Part shown: piece by piece, positions 38,994 to 46,081 of the stretch | Layout: the number at the start of each line of letters is the position of its first letter | Position numbering within the stretch: position 1 is the first letter of the stretch | DNA from: a virus | IMG/VR virus record: IMGVR_UViG_3300012009_000018 | Location: 1 to 46,081 of that record | DNA length: 46,081 bases | Strand: one strand, 5' to 3' | Translations under genes and position numbers: made by a program | Notes under the pieces: model-generated | Database searches by the model: none | Seen by the model: only the letters and a program-made list of their open reading frames with translations | Told to the model about the DNA's origin: nothing

Positions 38994-39814
38994 ATACCCT
39001 CACGATACGCGTCTATCTTTTCTCGAAGCTCTCGGATTATACTGCTGTAATAGTCATTCGCCCATGCACACCTTCCATGCATATTGTGCTTAAGGAAGTC
39101 AGCCACCTTCGTGAGCTTCCTGTCCACGGTCAAACCCGGCGCCGTATTCACTTCTAAAACATAGGCATTACCATCTGTCGAATACAAGATATCCGTCGCT
39201 GTAATATCAGCAAATCGGGCAGCTTTTACACCTTCATCTATCACGCATTGCGGTACGTTGCGTCTCTTTACAAGCTTAAACCAGTAACCGTGCTCATGGT
39301 TACGAGGCTCATATTCTTTCACCTCTTTATCATCATTTGGAACCTTCCGGTTATACTCGATTACCTCCCCGCCTATTCCAATGAGCCTGTATTCCCGCTC
39401 GAACGGTATCAGCTCTTGCAGAAACCAGTCTTGCGTTATGAAGCTCATCGCCTCTTCATATCCGCTCACTATTTCAAAGTACTGTCCACGTCGATGAAAC
39501 TTCTTCCGTGCTAAAATGGGATACTCAACGTTATGGCTCTCTACTTCCTCAGGCTCTATAACCCTCGGGGTGACAATACCCTCTGAGGCCATATATTTCC
39601 TGGCCTCATATTTATTCGCACACCTTCTAATGGCTCTCGCTTCGTTTAGCACTAATTGGTGAGACCCATGCAGAGAAGCTGTCGAATTACCCCAGCGTAT
39701 AACTACGGGATGACTCTCGGTTTCGTCGCCTCTTGCTAACTCGAAGCCAAGCTTGCGAGACAGCAACCGTGCAGTTTTCCTTAAACCTCTGCCATGTATT
39801 ATTAGCCCACTCAT
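38990..39814 (-). CDS. ATP-grasp ligase (RimK-like), 274 aa
   Basis: GGAGGAGAA directly before ATG 39814 sets the start. ATP-grasp landmarks: YPILARKKFHRRG (residues 98-110, ATP lysine), DWFLQELIPFEREYRL (129-144), and TATDILYSTDGNAYVLEVNTAPGL (205-228) with D208, E221 and N223 as Mg ligands. These enzymes join a carboxylate to an amine or thiol through an acyl-phosphate. Neighbours are an amidoligase, a glutamine amidotransferase and the short-gene array, so it probably ligates an amino acid or peptide in the same pathway. The substrate is unknown. Confidence 0.85.
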   Translation of the reverse strand: MSGLIIHGRGLRKTARLLSRKLGFELARGDETESHPVVIRWGNSTASLHGSHQLVLNEARAIRRCANKYEARKYMASEGIVTPRVIEPEEVESHNVEYPILARKKFHRRGQYFEIVSGYEEAMSFITQDWFLQELIPFEREYRLIGIGGEVIEYNRKVPNDDKEVKEYEPRNHEHGYWFKLVKRRNVPQCVIDEGVKAARFADITATDILYSTDGNAYVLEVNTAPGLTVDRKLTKVADFLKHNMHGRCAWANDYYSSIIRELREKIDAYREGI

Positions 39815-40344
39815 TTCTCCTCCCCAGAGGGGAATGGTTTCTTCTTCCATTCAGCCCCCTTGTCGGCACAATAATCCTTTCGGTCTTCATATCGTGTCAA
39901 GTCGATGGTTTCTAATTGCTTCGGTTTCGGCGGTTCCTCAGCGTGCCATTTCCCCCACTGATAATATCCCGTACACCTGCCATTCTTACCAAAGTAATAT
40001 GTCTTGGCGCCACTGTTAACATTGTCGCGATGACTATCGTTTCTATATGAAAACCCCCGGAGCTTGCGCTGGTTAATATCATCTCTTATGTCCCTGTCAT
40101 CTTCCTTTTGGTCTTCCGTGTCATCCTCTGTTACAGACACGGCAGACGCCTCCAATGCAAATGCCTCTTGTACCGTGTTCATAAGGGCCAATGTTTGCAC
40201 CTTTTGTGCCTCTGTTCTTCTCGACAAGTCCAGGAATTTCTTCTGCATGGCTGTAACGTTTTCGTCCAGCTTAATTATCATTTCCTCAAGACCCTCTACC
40301 ATCTTGTTTGTCCGTTCTTCTAATTTCTCTAATTTAGTTGTCAT
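39811..40344 (-). CDS. Coiled-coil protein in the amidoligase cluster, 177 aa
   Basis: Residues 1-60 are a continuous coiled coil (LEKLEERTNKMVEGLEEMII), 70-95 are acidic, and the C-terminal part is aromatic with two conserved-looking motifs (KTYYFGKNGRCTGYYQWGKW). It overlaps both the amidotransferase (11 bases) and the ATP-grasp gene (4 bases), so the three are made together. It could be a scaffold, carrier or substrate of the ligases. No family recognised. Confidence 0.65.
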   Translation of the reverse strand: MTTKLEKLEERTNKMVEGLEEMIIKLDENVTAMQKKFLDLSRRTEAQKVQTLALMNTVQEAFALEASAVSVTEDDTEDQKEDDRDIRDDINQRKLRGFSYRNDSHRDNVNSGAKTYYFGKNGRCTGYYQWGKWHAEEPPKPKQLETIDLTRYEDRKDYCADKGAEWKKKPFPSGEEK

Positions 40345-41149
40345 TATATAACTCCATCTTATTCCGTGTGATTTGTGCGACGTATTCCATGCCGGGTTTC
40401 TTTAACCCCAAGTCGAGGCGTAACAAGAATTCTTCCGGTATAGTCGCAGGCATATTCAGTTTCGTCATATCCGAGAACGTTGATTCCTCGCCCGTATAGC
40501 TGAACGGTATGTAGTCAGCCTTGGAGGAAAAAATAAGAAGTTTATTACTTCTCAAATATTGCACCTCGAGGGGGTTCCCATCCCGGTATATGTACAGGTT
40601 ATTTGCCGGGTGATGTAACAGCAGTACGGCCCTGCTCCCGGGCGCCTCTTTCATGCCATAGGCTATCTCTGGCTCGGTCGCCCATTGGCCTGCTTTGCGG
40701 TTTTTATCTATTTGTGCCAGGATATTCTCGGAGTCCACGTCGCCTAAATATGGATATTCTTTATCTTTGGCGCTACTCCATATTACACCATTATGCACCA
40801 TGGTAAACTCGGGGTTAAAGATAGGCATGTTATTCACGTTCTCCCGTTCGTCACCATGGGTCTTGGCTCTGGTATGTAAGAGCATTAACCTGATGTTATA
40901 GTTATCGTAGTCGTCCCCCCAGTTCTTCCTCTGCTCTTCGAGCATATCCTTCACACGCCATGGCCCCCGTATCAGTCGGCTCTCAAGCTTCGGGGTGACT
41001 TCGCTTTTCTTCTTAGAGGGCTTAAACCCCCGAAAATAGACGCCACAGGCGTCCCCCCCACGGGCATCCAGGCTTTCCCATAACCCCTCAATCAAATCTC
41101 CAGGGACAGTCTTTTGTCCGTAGTTAATTATTCCTGCTATTCCACACAT
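40334..41149 (-). CDS. Class II glutamine amidotransferase, 271 aa
   Basis: MCGIAGIINYG puts the catalytic Cys2 at the N-terminus after Met removal. RGGDACGVYF, LLHTRAKTHGDERENVNNMP and MVHNGVIWS are the Ntn-hydrolase glutaminase motifs; DVDSENIL matches the later DSE motif. No synthetase domain is fused, so the released ammonia (or a gamma-glutamyl group) must be used by a partner, most likely the neighbouring amidoligase or ATP-grasp enzyme. GGAGG precedes the ATG. Confidence 0.9.
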   Translation of the reverse strand: MCGIAGIINYGQKTVPGDLIEGLWESLDARGGDACGVYFRGFKPSKKKSEVTPKLESRLIRGPWRVKDMLEEQRKNWGDDYDNYNIRLMLLHTRAKTHGDERENVNNMPIFNPEFTMVHNGVIWSSAKDKEYPYLGDVDSENILAQIDKNRKAGQWATEPEIAYGMKEAPGSRAVLLLHHPANNLYIYRDGNPLEVQYLRSNKLLIFSSKADYIPFSYTGEESTFSDMTKLNMPATIPEEFLLRLDLGLKKPGMEYVAQITRNKMELYNDN

Positions 41150-41154
41150 ATAAC

Positions 41155-43467
41155 TTACCTCCCGTATTTTATATTGATATTATACTTCTCAGAGATATAC
41201 TTCTGAGTCTCCTCAGCCACAAAAGGCTCTACCGAGTCATCACTGGGGCCCTCGAAAGCCTCATAATAATGGTCGATAAAATCCGCCATTGCAATTAACA
41301 ACGTATCCTTATCCTCTTTTGCCGAACTCTCACGTGTACGTAAGATAGCAGTTCCGTTATCTTTCTTCAGTTCGACTGGTACGAATACGTTCATCGCCGC
41401 CGTCTGTCCCTGGCTCCAGCCAGACCTGTACCGGGCTAAACCATCAACAGCACGGTCTTTTAGTGGGTCGAAAGAAAACACCCACCAACCAATTCCCTCT
41501 GTCATCAAGGTAGCATAAGGCCTTGTTAAATCCTGGTATGGCAAGCTATTGCCTTCTCTTGGATAACTGTGGTAACTGGAACCGAGCAGAGCACTCATAT
41601 CCTTAGGCCTTGCGGCGACTCTTACCCCATTAAGGCTAATGGCCTCTGCCGTTACCTGTACAGCGGCATGGTGGACACCTGTAAACACAGTCTCTACACC
41701 TATTCTGGTCGTACATCGGCCAAATCTCCGCTCAGCCTTTTCCGACGCCCCTTGGAGATAAGTTACCATGGCGTCAGGTATCTGCGGTACGGTAACGTAC
41801 TTCTGCACTTCCTTGGTTTTGTATCTGCTCTTCTCTTCCATAAGCCCAGCCATACACAGCGCTTCGGGTATCGGGATGTCCCACTTTATCACTGACGCCT
41901 GGCTATGTTTCGAAGCTATAACATCTGGGTGCTCATCCAAGCCCCAGTTCTTAATAATGTCTCTTACTACAAGGCGTGCTTTATCGGGGCGACCTTCTAT
42001 CCACCCACGCCATTCTTCCCATTCGCTGTCTGACAGTATTGTCTTATAATCAGCCTCTTTGGGGTAACGCTTAAACTTTACAACCTCATTGCGGTCTTGA
42101 GCGTCTACGATTTTCTGAACAATAGCCTGCCCAATCTTAAACACAATACTGGTAAGCTCTCGGGATACGATAAACGATGGCAGTGAGCGATATTCGAAAC
42201 CGTGGGGTTTTCGGCGGTGTCCCCCGCCTCCACCATATTCTCCGCTATCCTGCTTATCCCTATAACTCATCTTTCTCCATTGTGTTACTGCCTGGGCGAA
42301 TGACAACCTGAAGTACGAATAATTCCCCCATCCCCTCTGCATGAACGGAGTACCCTTGGCAAGGGGCTTGTACAGCCATGCGTCAAGCACCCGTGTAATT
42401 ATGTTATGTAACCCACTGCCACCCCTCTTTAAGGCGGGGTGCCCAAAATGTATATGACCGCCGGTCGGCTCTAAGCATCCTCCACCTGCTATGATACGGC
42501 TCCCCTTTGGGGCTAAGGCCGCAACGCCTATGAGACATTCTTCTATATTCTTGACAATCTCTTCACTTGATTCAGCATGGAGCGGGCGTAACTCGCCCGT
42601 CGGTGCGTGTCCATCGTGGCCTACATGCTTTCCGTAGTAGTATGCAGACGCTCGCTCACGGCCATCGAACCATCTCGTTACAGCCATCGGTTTTCTACCG
42701 GGGTGAACTTGGCGCTCTCCGTACATAAGGAATTCAGGGTCGGCACCAAGCGTTACTGGGGTGTGTCCCCGCTCCATCTCATACGAAGCACCCACCATCT
42801 GCATTATTAAATCAAAGAAAACCCCTCGGAGCGTCGGGGCATCTACGGTAACGCCCTTTTTCTTCGCTATATCTTTTGCACGTATTATCCAATGCAACCA
42901 GATACCCGCTATGTCCCCTATGGTGCCGTCATTCGCTATGATAAAAGCGGGTATAGCCTCTCCATCATCATCCTCGATTGTGATAAGGACTCCGCCTGCG
43001 TCAGCAATCTGGACAGTTTCGGTGTGCATACGCAAGACACTTTCCTGTGCCTGCCGGGCGGCCCGTGGGAACGCGTCTCTGATAGCCCTCTTTCCTACGC
43101 CAGTTAAAAACTGAGAGAACTTCACGTTATATATCAGCTCCCTCTCTTCAGCGGTCAAGTCCATGTCATCTAAAATTCCATCAAACTGATGGAACGCCGC
43201 CAATACGACATCTTCTTTCTCTTCCAATTTAGCCATGATATTTGATAGCTGTATAGCGTTGTTCCTGATACGCACCTTACCCTTCGGGGTGACCCGGTGC
43301 GTGTATCGCACGAATTCCTTAATTCTTTTCTTTGACGTAAGAAAGAGAATATTCTGATAATTCTTCAGATTGGCCGAATCAAGGTCTGTTACGGAACAAT
43401 CCCTAAACATAGCCCTACGCCCACCTGGAGCGGACGTTGGTGCAACTTCAATATAATGCCCTGTCAT
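41155..43467 (-). CDS. Amidoligase (phiEco32-like COOH-NH2 ligase, GCS superfamily), 770 aa
   Basis: The middle carries a glutamate-cysteine-ligase-like core: LGADPEFLMYG (240-250), GHDGHAPTGELRP (283-295), GGHIHFG (336-342) and HGFEYRSLPSF (422-432). The order and spacing match the phage COOH-NH2 ligase type 2 family first noted in phiEco32. At 770 residues it is far longer than the core, with about 235 residues before it and over 300 after it, so it is a multidomain form. It should join an amine to a side-chain or terminal carboxylate using ATP. GGGAGG lies nine bases upstream; it overlaps the upstream gene by 20 bases. Confidence 0.8.
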   Translation of the reverse strand: MTGHYIEVAPTSAPGGRRAMFRDCSVTDLDSANLKNYQNILFLTSKKRIKEFVRYTHRVTPKGKVRIRNNAIQLSNIMAKLEEKEDVVLAAFHQFDGILDDMDLTAEERELIYNVKFSQFLTGVGKRAIRDAFPRAARQAQESVLRMHTETVQIADAGGVLITIEDDDGEAIPAFIIANDGTIGDIAGIWLHWIIRAKDIAKKKGVTVDAPTLRGVFFDLIMQMVGASYEMERGHTPVTLGADPEFLMYGERQVHPGRKPMAVTRWFDGRERASAYYYGKHVGHDGHAPTGELRPLHAESSEEIVKNIEECLIGVAALAPKGSRIIAGGGCLEPTGGHIHFGHPALKRGGSGLHNIITRVLDAWLYKPLAKGTPFMQRGWGNYSYFRLSFAQAVTQWRKMSYRDKQDSGEYGGGGGHRRKPHGFEYRSLPSFIVSRELTSIVFKIGQAIVQKIVDAQDRNEVVKFKRYPKEADYKTILSDSEWEEWRGWIEGRPDKARLVVRDIIKNWGLDEHPDVIASKHSQASVIKWDIPIPEALCMAGLMEEKSRYKTKEVQKYVTVPQIPDAMVTYLQGASEKAERRFGRCTTRIGVETVFTGVHHAAVQVTAEAISLNGVRVAARPKDMSALLGSSYHSYPREGNSLPYQDLTRPYATLMTEGIGWWVFSFDPLKDRAVDGLARYRSGWSQGQTAAMNVFVPVELKKDNGTAILRTRESSAKEDKDTLLIAMADFIDHYYEAFEGPSDDSVEPFVAEETQKYISEKYNINIKYGR

Positions 43468-43897
43468 TTTTTAATGCCTCCCGTATCTGCTCATAAGATA
43501 CTTGCGATAAATTATTGACGGTTATAGAGTTTGCCTCAATCGCACTTAAGGCAACTCCCGTCGCTTTTCTTAACCTGTAGTAATGCGATACTACGTATGA
43601 TATGCGCCGTAATTGCTCGGGAAATAAATCAGACGCCGTTGGAAAGGAATCCTTCTGAATAGTCGAGACACCGGGTCTCACTATCTCGGGGGGTACAAGG
43701 TGTGCTCGCCTCCCCAAGAAAACATACGCCAACCTCACTGTCTCACAGTCCTTGCTTTCGATTATCCAAGAACTCTCCAATATGGTGTCTTTCAGTAACG
43801 TTGTTCCCGCAGTCCGTAAATTCCTCTCTTGTACCAATGCATTCTCTCTTCCCTCTAACGATATATCGTCTATGAATTTACTCATCCAATCCCGCAT
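43448..43897 (-). CDS. Hypothetical protein upstream of the amidoligase, 149 aa
   Basis: GGAGG four bases before the ATG. Mostly helical with a LAYVFLGRRAHLVPPEIVRP segment and a C-terminal helix (LSQVSYEQIREALKNDRALY). Overlaps the amidoligase gene and may be its partner. No family recognised. Confidence 0.6.
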   Translation of the reverse strand: MRDWMSKFIDDISLEGRENALVQERNLRTAGTTLLKDTILESSWIIESKDCETVRLAYVFLGRRAHLVPPEIVRPGVSTIQKDSFPTASDLFPEQLRRISYVVSHYYRLRKATGVALSAIEANSITVNNLSQVSYEQIREALKNDRALY

Positions 43898-44085
43898 GGT
43901 ACCTCCTGCCTCCGCATAGGAACTACTGTCACTATGTTATCTGTTACGATAACAAGGCGTCCGACCGAGCCAATATCCACCTCTTGTTCGCCCGTAGGAT
44001 ATATCACACTCAAGACCCCACGGCCAAAATCCGCTGACGTAACTGGGCGCATAGGTGATTGGTCGACCTCTGCAAACATCCTCAT
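43882..44085 (-). CDS. Small beta-rich hypothetical protein, 67 aa
   Basis: GAGGATGAATAG before the ATG. Strands GVLSVIYPTGEQEVDIGSVG and RLVIVTDNIVTVVPM suggest an SH3-like barrel. Directly abuts the upstream stop and overlaps the next gene by 16 bases. No family recognised. Confidence 0.6.
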   Translation of the reverse strand: MRMFAEVDQSPMRPVTSADFGRGVLSVIYPTGEQEVDIGSVGRLVIVTDNIVTVVPMRRQEVPCGIG

Positions 44086-44352
44086 CTATTCATCCTCTAT
44101 CCCGTCAAACATGCGGGCCTCAAGCCTCTTTAACTCTCGGAGCGTCACGTCTAACTCACGGCTGGAAGCCTGGCAGACGGCCCGGAACGACTCTATTTCA
44201 TTCCGGGTAACTCGTTTCTTTATTGCACCTTGCTTCATAAGGCGTCGCAAGCGACATGTTACGTCACCCTCGATGGCCTGATAGCCGCTATACAACCCAG
44301 CGAGATATTTCAACTCGCCGTATCTTTGGATATCTTGTTTCGTGGTAGTCAT
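44086..44352 (-). CDS. Helical basic protein, 88 aa
   Basis: AAGGAG before the ATG. Three helices with Arg/Lys faces (VTCRLRRLMKQGAIKKRVTR, LDVTLRELKRLEARMFDGIE); possible nucleic-acid or protein binder. Overlaps the upstream gene by four bases. Confidence 0.6.
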   Translation of the reverse strand: MTTTKQDIQRYGELKYLAGLYSGYQAIEGDVTCRLRRLMKQGAIKKRVTRNEIESFRAVCQASSRELDVTLRELKRLEARMFDGIEDE

Positions 44353-44867
44353 TTTTTCTCCTTCTTGTCCTTAAGAGGACAGGTGTATGTATCTTTAGGG
44401 TATATGTAAATTTGTTTAGCTACAACGCAAGGGGCCAGTTTAGCCACCCCTCTTTGATTGGAGCCATTCGGTACCACCCCGAAAACCTCTGCCTGCTTAT
44501 ACGACACAGGCCTAATTACAAGCTCTTCATAATGCCGTAATTTTACAAGGTCTTCAGCGTCCGTGTAGTCCTCGAATATATGCCATCCCGTGGGGTAATA
44601 ACTTGTATTATGCATAACAGTACGTTCCAATGCGTCTTCGAACGTGTCTGAAGGGATTGGCCTGGTTCGTATATACTCTTGGTTTTTCCCGTCCCATTCG
44701 CGATAGTCTCTTTCATGAATCCACCGCCCTTCGGGGCGAACTGTGTCCATGCCATACATATCCCCGGTCAGCCTCTGCTCTTGGTCAACATGAAAGACCT
44801 TCCAACCCTCGCTGTCCTGGAGAATATCGCCCCAGGCTGTCGCCCATGTTATTTTAAACAAACACAT
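44349..44867 (-). CDS. Hypothetical protein, 172 aa
   Basis: Trp/Tyr-rich mixed protein (MCLFKITWATAWGDIL, WIHERDYREWDGKNQEYIRT) with a basic end. It starts on a TAATG overlap with a 28-residue membrane peptide. MCLF at the start resembles an Ntn-type N-terminal Cys, but no further Ntn motif was found. No family recognised. Confidence 0.6.
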   Translation of the reverse strand: MCLFKITWATAWGDILQDSEGWKVFHVDQEQRLTGDMYGMDTVRPEGRWIHERDYREWDGKNQEYIRTRPIPSDTFEDALERTVMHNTSYYPTGWHIFEDYTDAEDLVKLRHYEELVIRPVSYKQAEVFGVVPNGSNQRGVAKLAPCVVAKQIYIYPKDTYTCPLKDKKEKK

Positions 44868-44953
44868 TATTTTTCCTCCCCGTCTTTAATGAATTCCCTG
44901 AACCAGTAAACTATACAACCGCATAAGAGAACGGTTAATATCACTTCACTCAT
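44867..44953 (-). CDS. Tiny membrane peptide, 28 aa
   Basis: GGAGG eight bases before ATG 44953; TAA overlaps the next ATG. One hydrophobic helix (VILTVLLCGCIVYWF) and a charged tail (REFIKDGEEK). Overlaps the end of the 85-residue gene. Similar in design to the peptides at 951 and 1215. Confidence 0.55.
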   Translation of the reverse strand: MSEVILTVLLCGCIVYWFREFIKDGEEK

Positions 44954-45203
44954 TGATATCCTCCAGGGTGGCTGGTACGATTTTACTTGGGGTGTATTTG
45001 AGGTTGAGGTGCTTAAGAAGAAGGTTAATCATATTCCGTGCCCCGCTGTCAGCTGGTCTGCCTTTTTTTGCATCGGTTTCCATTTTTAGCATCCGGCAGT
45101 CATGTCTCGCCGATGTTACTTGATTAGAGAGGTACTCTACCTCTCGCTCCAGCCTTTCAATTCTTCTGGCCATTACTTTTTTCTTCATTGTTATCCGATA
45201 CAT
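44946..45203 (-). CDS. Coiled-coil protein, 85 aa
   Basis: GAGGATGAGCAA precedes the ATG. Begins MYRITMKKKVMARRIERLER, then a coiled coil (VEYLSNQVTSARHDCRMLKM) and a basic end. Its first codons and ribosome site repeat those of the next gene upstream (45191-45358). No family recognised. Confidence 0.6.
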   Translation of the reverse strand: MYRITMKKKVMARRIERLEREVEYLSNQVTSARHDCRMLKMETDAKKGRPADSGARNMINLLLKHLNLKYTPSKIVPATLEDINE

Positions 45204-45358
45204 TTGCTCATCCTCTTCGGTCTGGGAGCTGGGGGAGGTTTGGTTGGTAATTGGTTTGTATCAGATACTGGCTTATTCAATCTCTTTTTTCCACCTTCAG
45301 TTAGAGACCCCTTTTTACGTATCGTGCCGTTTGGTTTCCTTAATGTTATCCGATACAT
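45191..45358 (-). CDS. Small basic Pro-rich protein, 55 aa
   Basis: ATG at 45358 directly follows the upstream TAA, with GGAGGATGAATAA as site. Sequence is Lys/Arg/Pro-rich (KPNGTIRKKGSLTEGGKKRL, PTKPPPAPRPKR), likely unstructured and nucleic-acid binding. Shares MYRIT and the start region with the downstream gene, overlapping it by 13 bases. Left copy truncated at 1-40. Confidence 0.55.
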   Translation of the reverse strand: MYRITLRKPNGTIRKKGSLTEGGKKRLNKPVSDTNQLPTKPPPAPRPKRMSKCIG

Positions 45359-45538
45359 TTATTCATCCTCCATCAGCGGTGACTTGCCCAATTGTATAAG
45401 CCCCATCAGGCGCTTAAAGTCTGCCTTGCTCTTGGGTTTATAATACGACACCATATCAACCCATAGCATTTTGGCTTGCGTTTTGTCCAGGTCAGGGTAA
45501 TACTCCATGACCGCCTTAATACCTTGTTCTGTTGACAT
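45359..45538 (-). CDS. Hypothetical protein, 59 aa (first gene of the leftward operon)
   Basis: Intact copy of the gene at 41-220, here in its full operon. GGAGGTATTTT before ATG 45538 decides the start. It is the promoter-proximal product of the accessory operon that ends with the amidoligase cluster and the short-gene array. No family recognised. Confidence 0.7.
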   Translation of the reverse strand: MSTEQGIKAVMEYYPDLDKTQAKMLWVDMVSYYKPKSKADFKRLMGLIQLGKSPLMEDE

Positions 45539-45669
45539 AAAATACCTCCAGTTTTTTGTTACGCTCATAATGATACCATACCATAGCTAAATATCACATT
45601 GCAATACACCTCCATTAATTAATCCCTACTAAAATAGTAGGCTTTACTATTCAAACTCTGCTATTACTA

Positions 45670-45698
45670 ATAATAGCAAATTACCTTGTACTTGTCAA
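45670..45698 (-). promoter_or_regulatory. Leftward early promoter, right-end copy
   Basis: Same promoter as at 352-380, in the right terminal copy. In this orientation it reads into the complete leftward operon (45538 down to 37399), where no other equally good promoter was seen. Confidence 0.8.
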
Positions 45699-45820
45699 GT
45701 GATTTATTTACAGGCTTTACCCTTGTTAATCCCGACCCTTTTAGTAGTCTTTATCTTGAGCTCTGGGGTAGGGGCCCCGGAGTGACATCATATCCATGAT
45801 AAACTTTTTCAAAAAAAGAC

Positions 45821-45849
45821 TTGACAAGTACTAGCTAATATGGTATGCT
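45821..45849 (+). promoter_or_regulatory. Rightward early promoter, right-end copy
   Basis: Copy of the promoter at 503-531 within the terminal duplication. It reads off the window end; on the circular map it is the same element. Confidence 0.8.
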
Positions 45850-46081
45850 ATAGAATGTGGTGGTCACGACAGTACACATATACGGGGGCTAGTCGGTTTT
45901 CACCTCCCGTTTCCGGCTAGCTCCCAAAAAAAAGAAGAAAGAAAGAAAGCTTACGAAGAGAAGCTATAAGAGCTTAAGAGCTATTAAGAGTCTTAATATA
46001 TATATATATAAAATATATATATTAAGCCTAAGAGCTTCTTAAGAGCTTCTTAAGAGCTTCTTAAGAGCTTCTTAAGAGCTT

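Larger units (their letters stand above)
45319..46081. repeat. 763-bp direct terminal duplication, right copy
   Basis: Second copy of bases 1-763. It carries the complete context of the leftward early operon: operator palindrome at 45659-45678, leftward promoter at 45670-45698, rightward promoter at 45821-45849, leader hairpin at 45884-45925 and the first units of the 11-bp array from 46030. Reading leftward from this copy gives the intact first genes of the accessory operon, which the left copy truncates at base 1. Confidence 0.95.

Noticed and set aside
44349-44867. Second Ntn-hydrolase amidotransferase because of an MCLF start
   Set aside because: No RG-D, H-T-R or HNG motifs follow; only the N-terminal Cys resembles the family.
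1-46081. tRNA genes, integrase, toxin-antitoxin pair, restriction-modification genes
   Set aside because: I looked for T-arm sequences and signature motifs and saw none that could be supported.

Overview
The window is a complete, tailed-phage genome of podovirus type, read as one linear contig whose two ends are the same 763 bp (1-763 = 45319-46081). One genome unit is therefore about 45,318 bp, circular or circularly permuted. I see no integrase, repressor-integrase cassette, tRNA, DNA polymerase, primase or RNA polymerase, so it looks virulent and dependent on host polymerases. Shine-Dalgarno sites (GGAGG types) precede nearly every gene. Start codons include several TTG and GTG and one probable ATT. 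The host cannot be named from the sequence. The P22/T7-like virion gene order and a phiEco32-type amidoligase are the best affinities.

Layout. (1) 221-950 is a divergent control region: a leftward and a rightward promoter with shared spacer sequence, palindromic operator candidates, a leader hairpin, and an AT-rich block of 11-bp and 9-bp tandem repeats that may be the replication origin. (2) 951-10863, rightward, is the early/replication block: tiny membrane peptides, several small zinc-ribbon proteins, a nucleotide diphosphohydrolase-like protein, two HNH proteins, a PD-(D/E)XK nuclease, a DnaB-type helicase, a DEDD exonuclease, a class II (B12) ribonucleotide reductase and a metallophosphoesterase. 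(3) 35700 down to 10864, leftward, is one late block of about 25 kb: small and large terminase, beta-helix tailspike, portal, scaffold, major capsid protein, adaptor, nozzle, a possible glycoside hydrolase, a His-x-His-rich fibre, four internal/ejection-type proteins including one of 1638 residues, then an M15 endolysin and membrane lysis proteins. (4) 35581-36257 is a hairpin-rich control region with the late leftward promoter and a small rightward promoter. (5) 36258-37262 is a short rightward operon closed by a strong terminator. (6) 45663 down to 37399, leftward, is an early accessory block: many small unknown genes, then an amidoligase (GCS-like), a class II glutamine amidotransferase, a coiled-coil protein, an ATP-grasp ligase, and a tandem array of seven short, translationally coupled genes, at least six of which look like diverged copies of one another.

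The most interesting part is block 6. A COOH-NH2 ligase, a glutamine amidotransferase and an ATP-grasp enzyme form a peptide- or amide-bond chemistry set, and the short paralogue array begins right after the ATP-grasp gene with overlapping stop/start codons. The paralogues could be substrates, carriers or counter-defence proteins. Second in interest are four promoters that share spacer as well as -35/-10 sequence, and a late-mRNA leader made of five consecutive hairpins whose stems differ in sequence but keep pairing.
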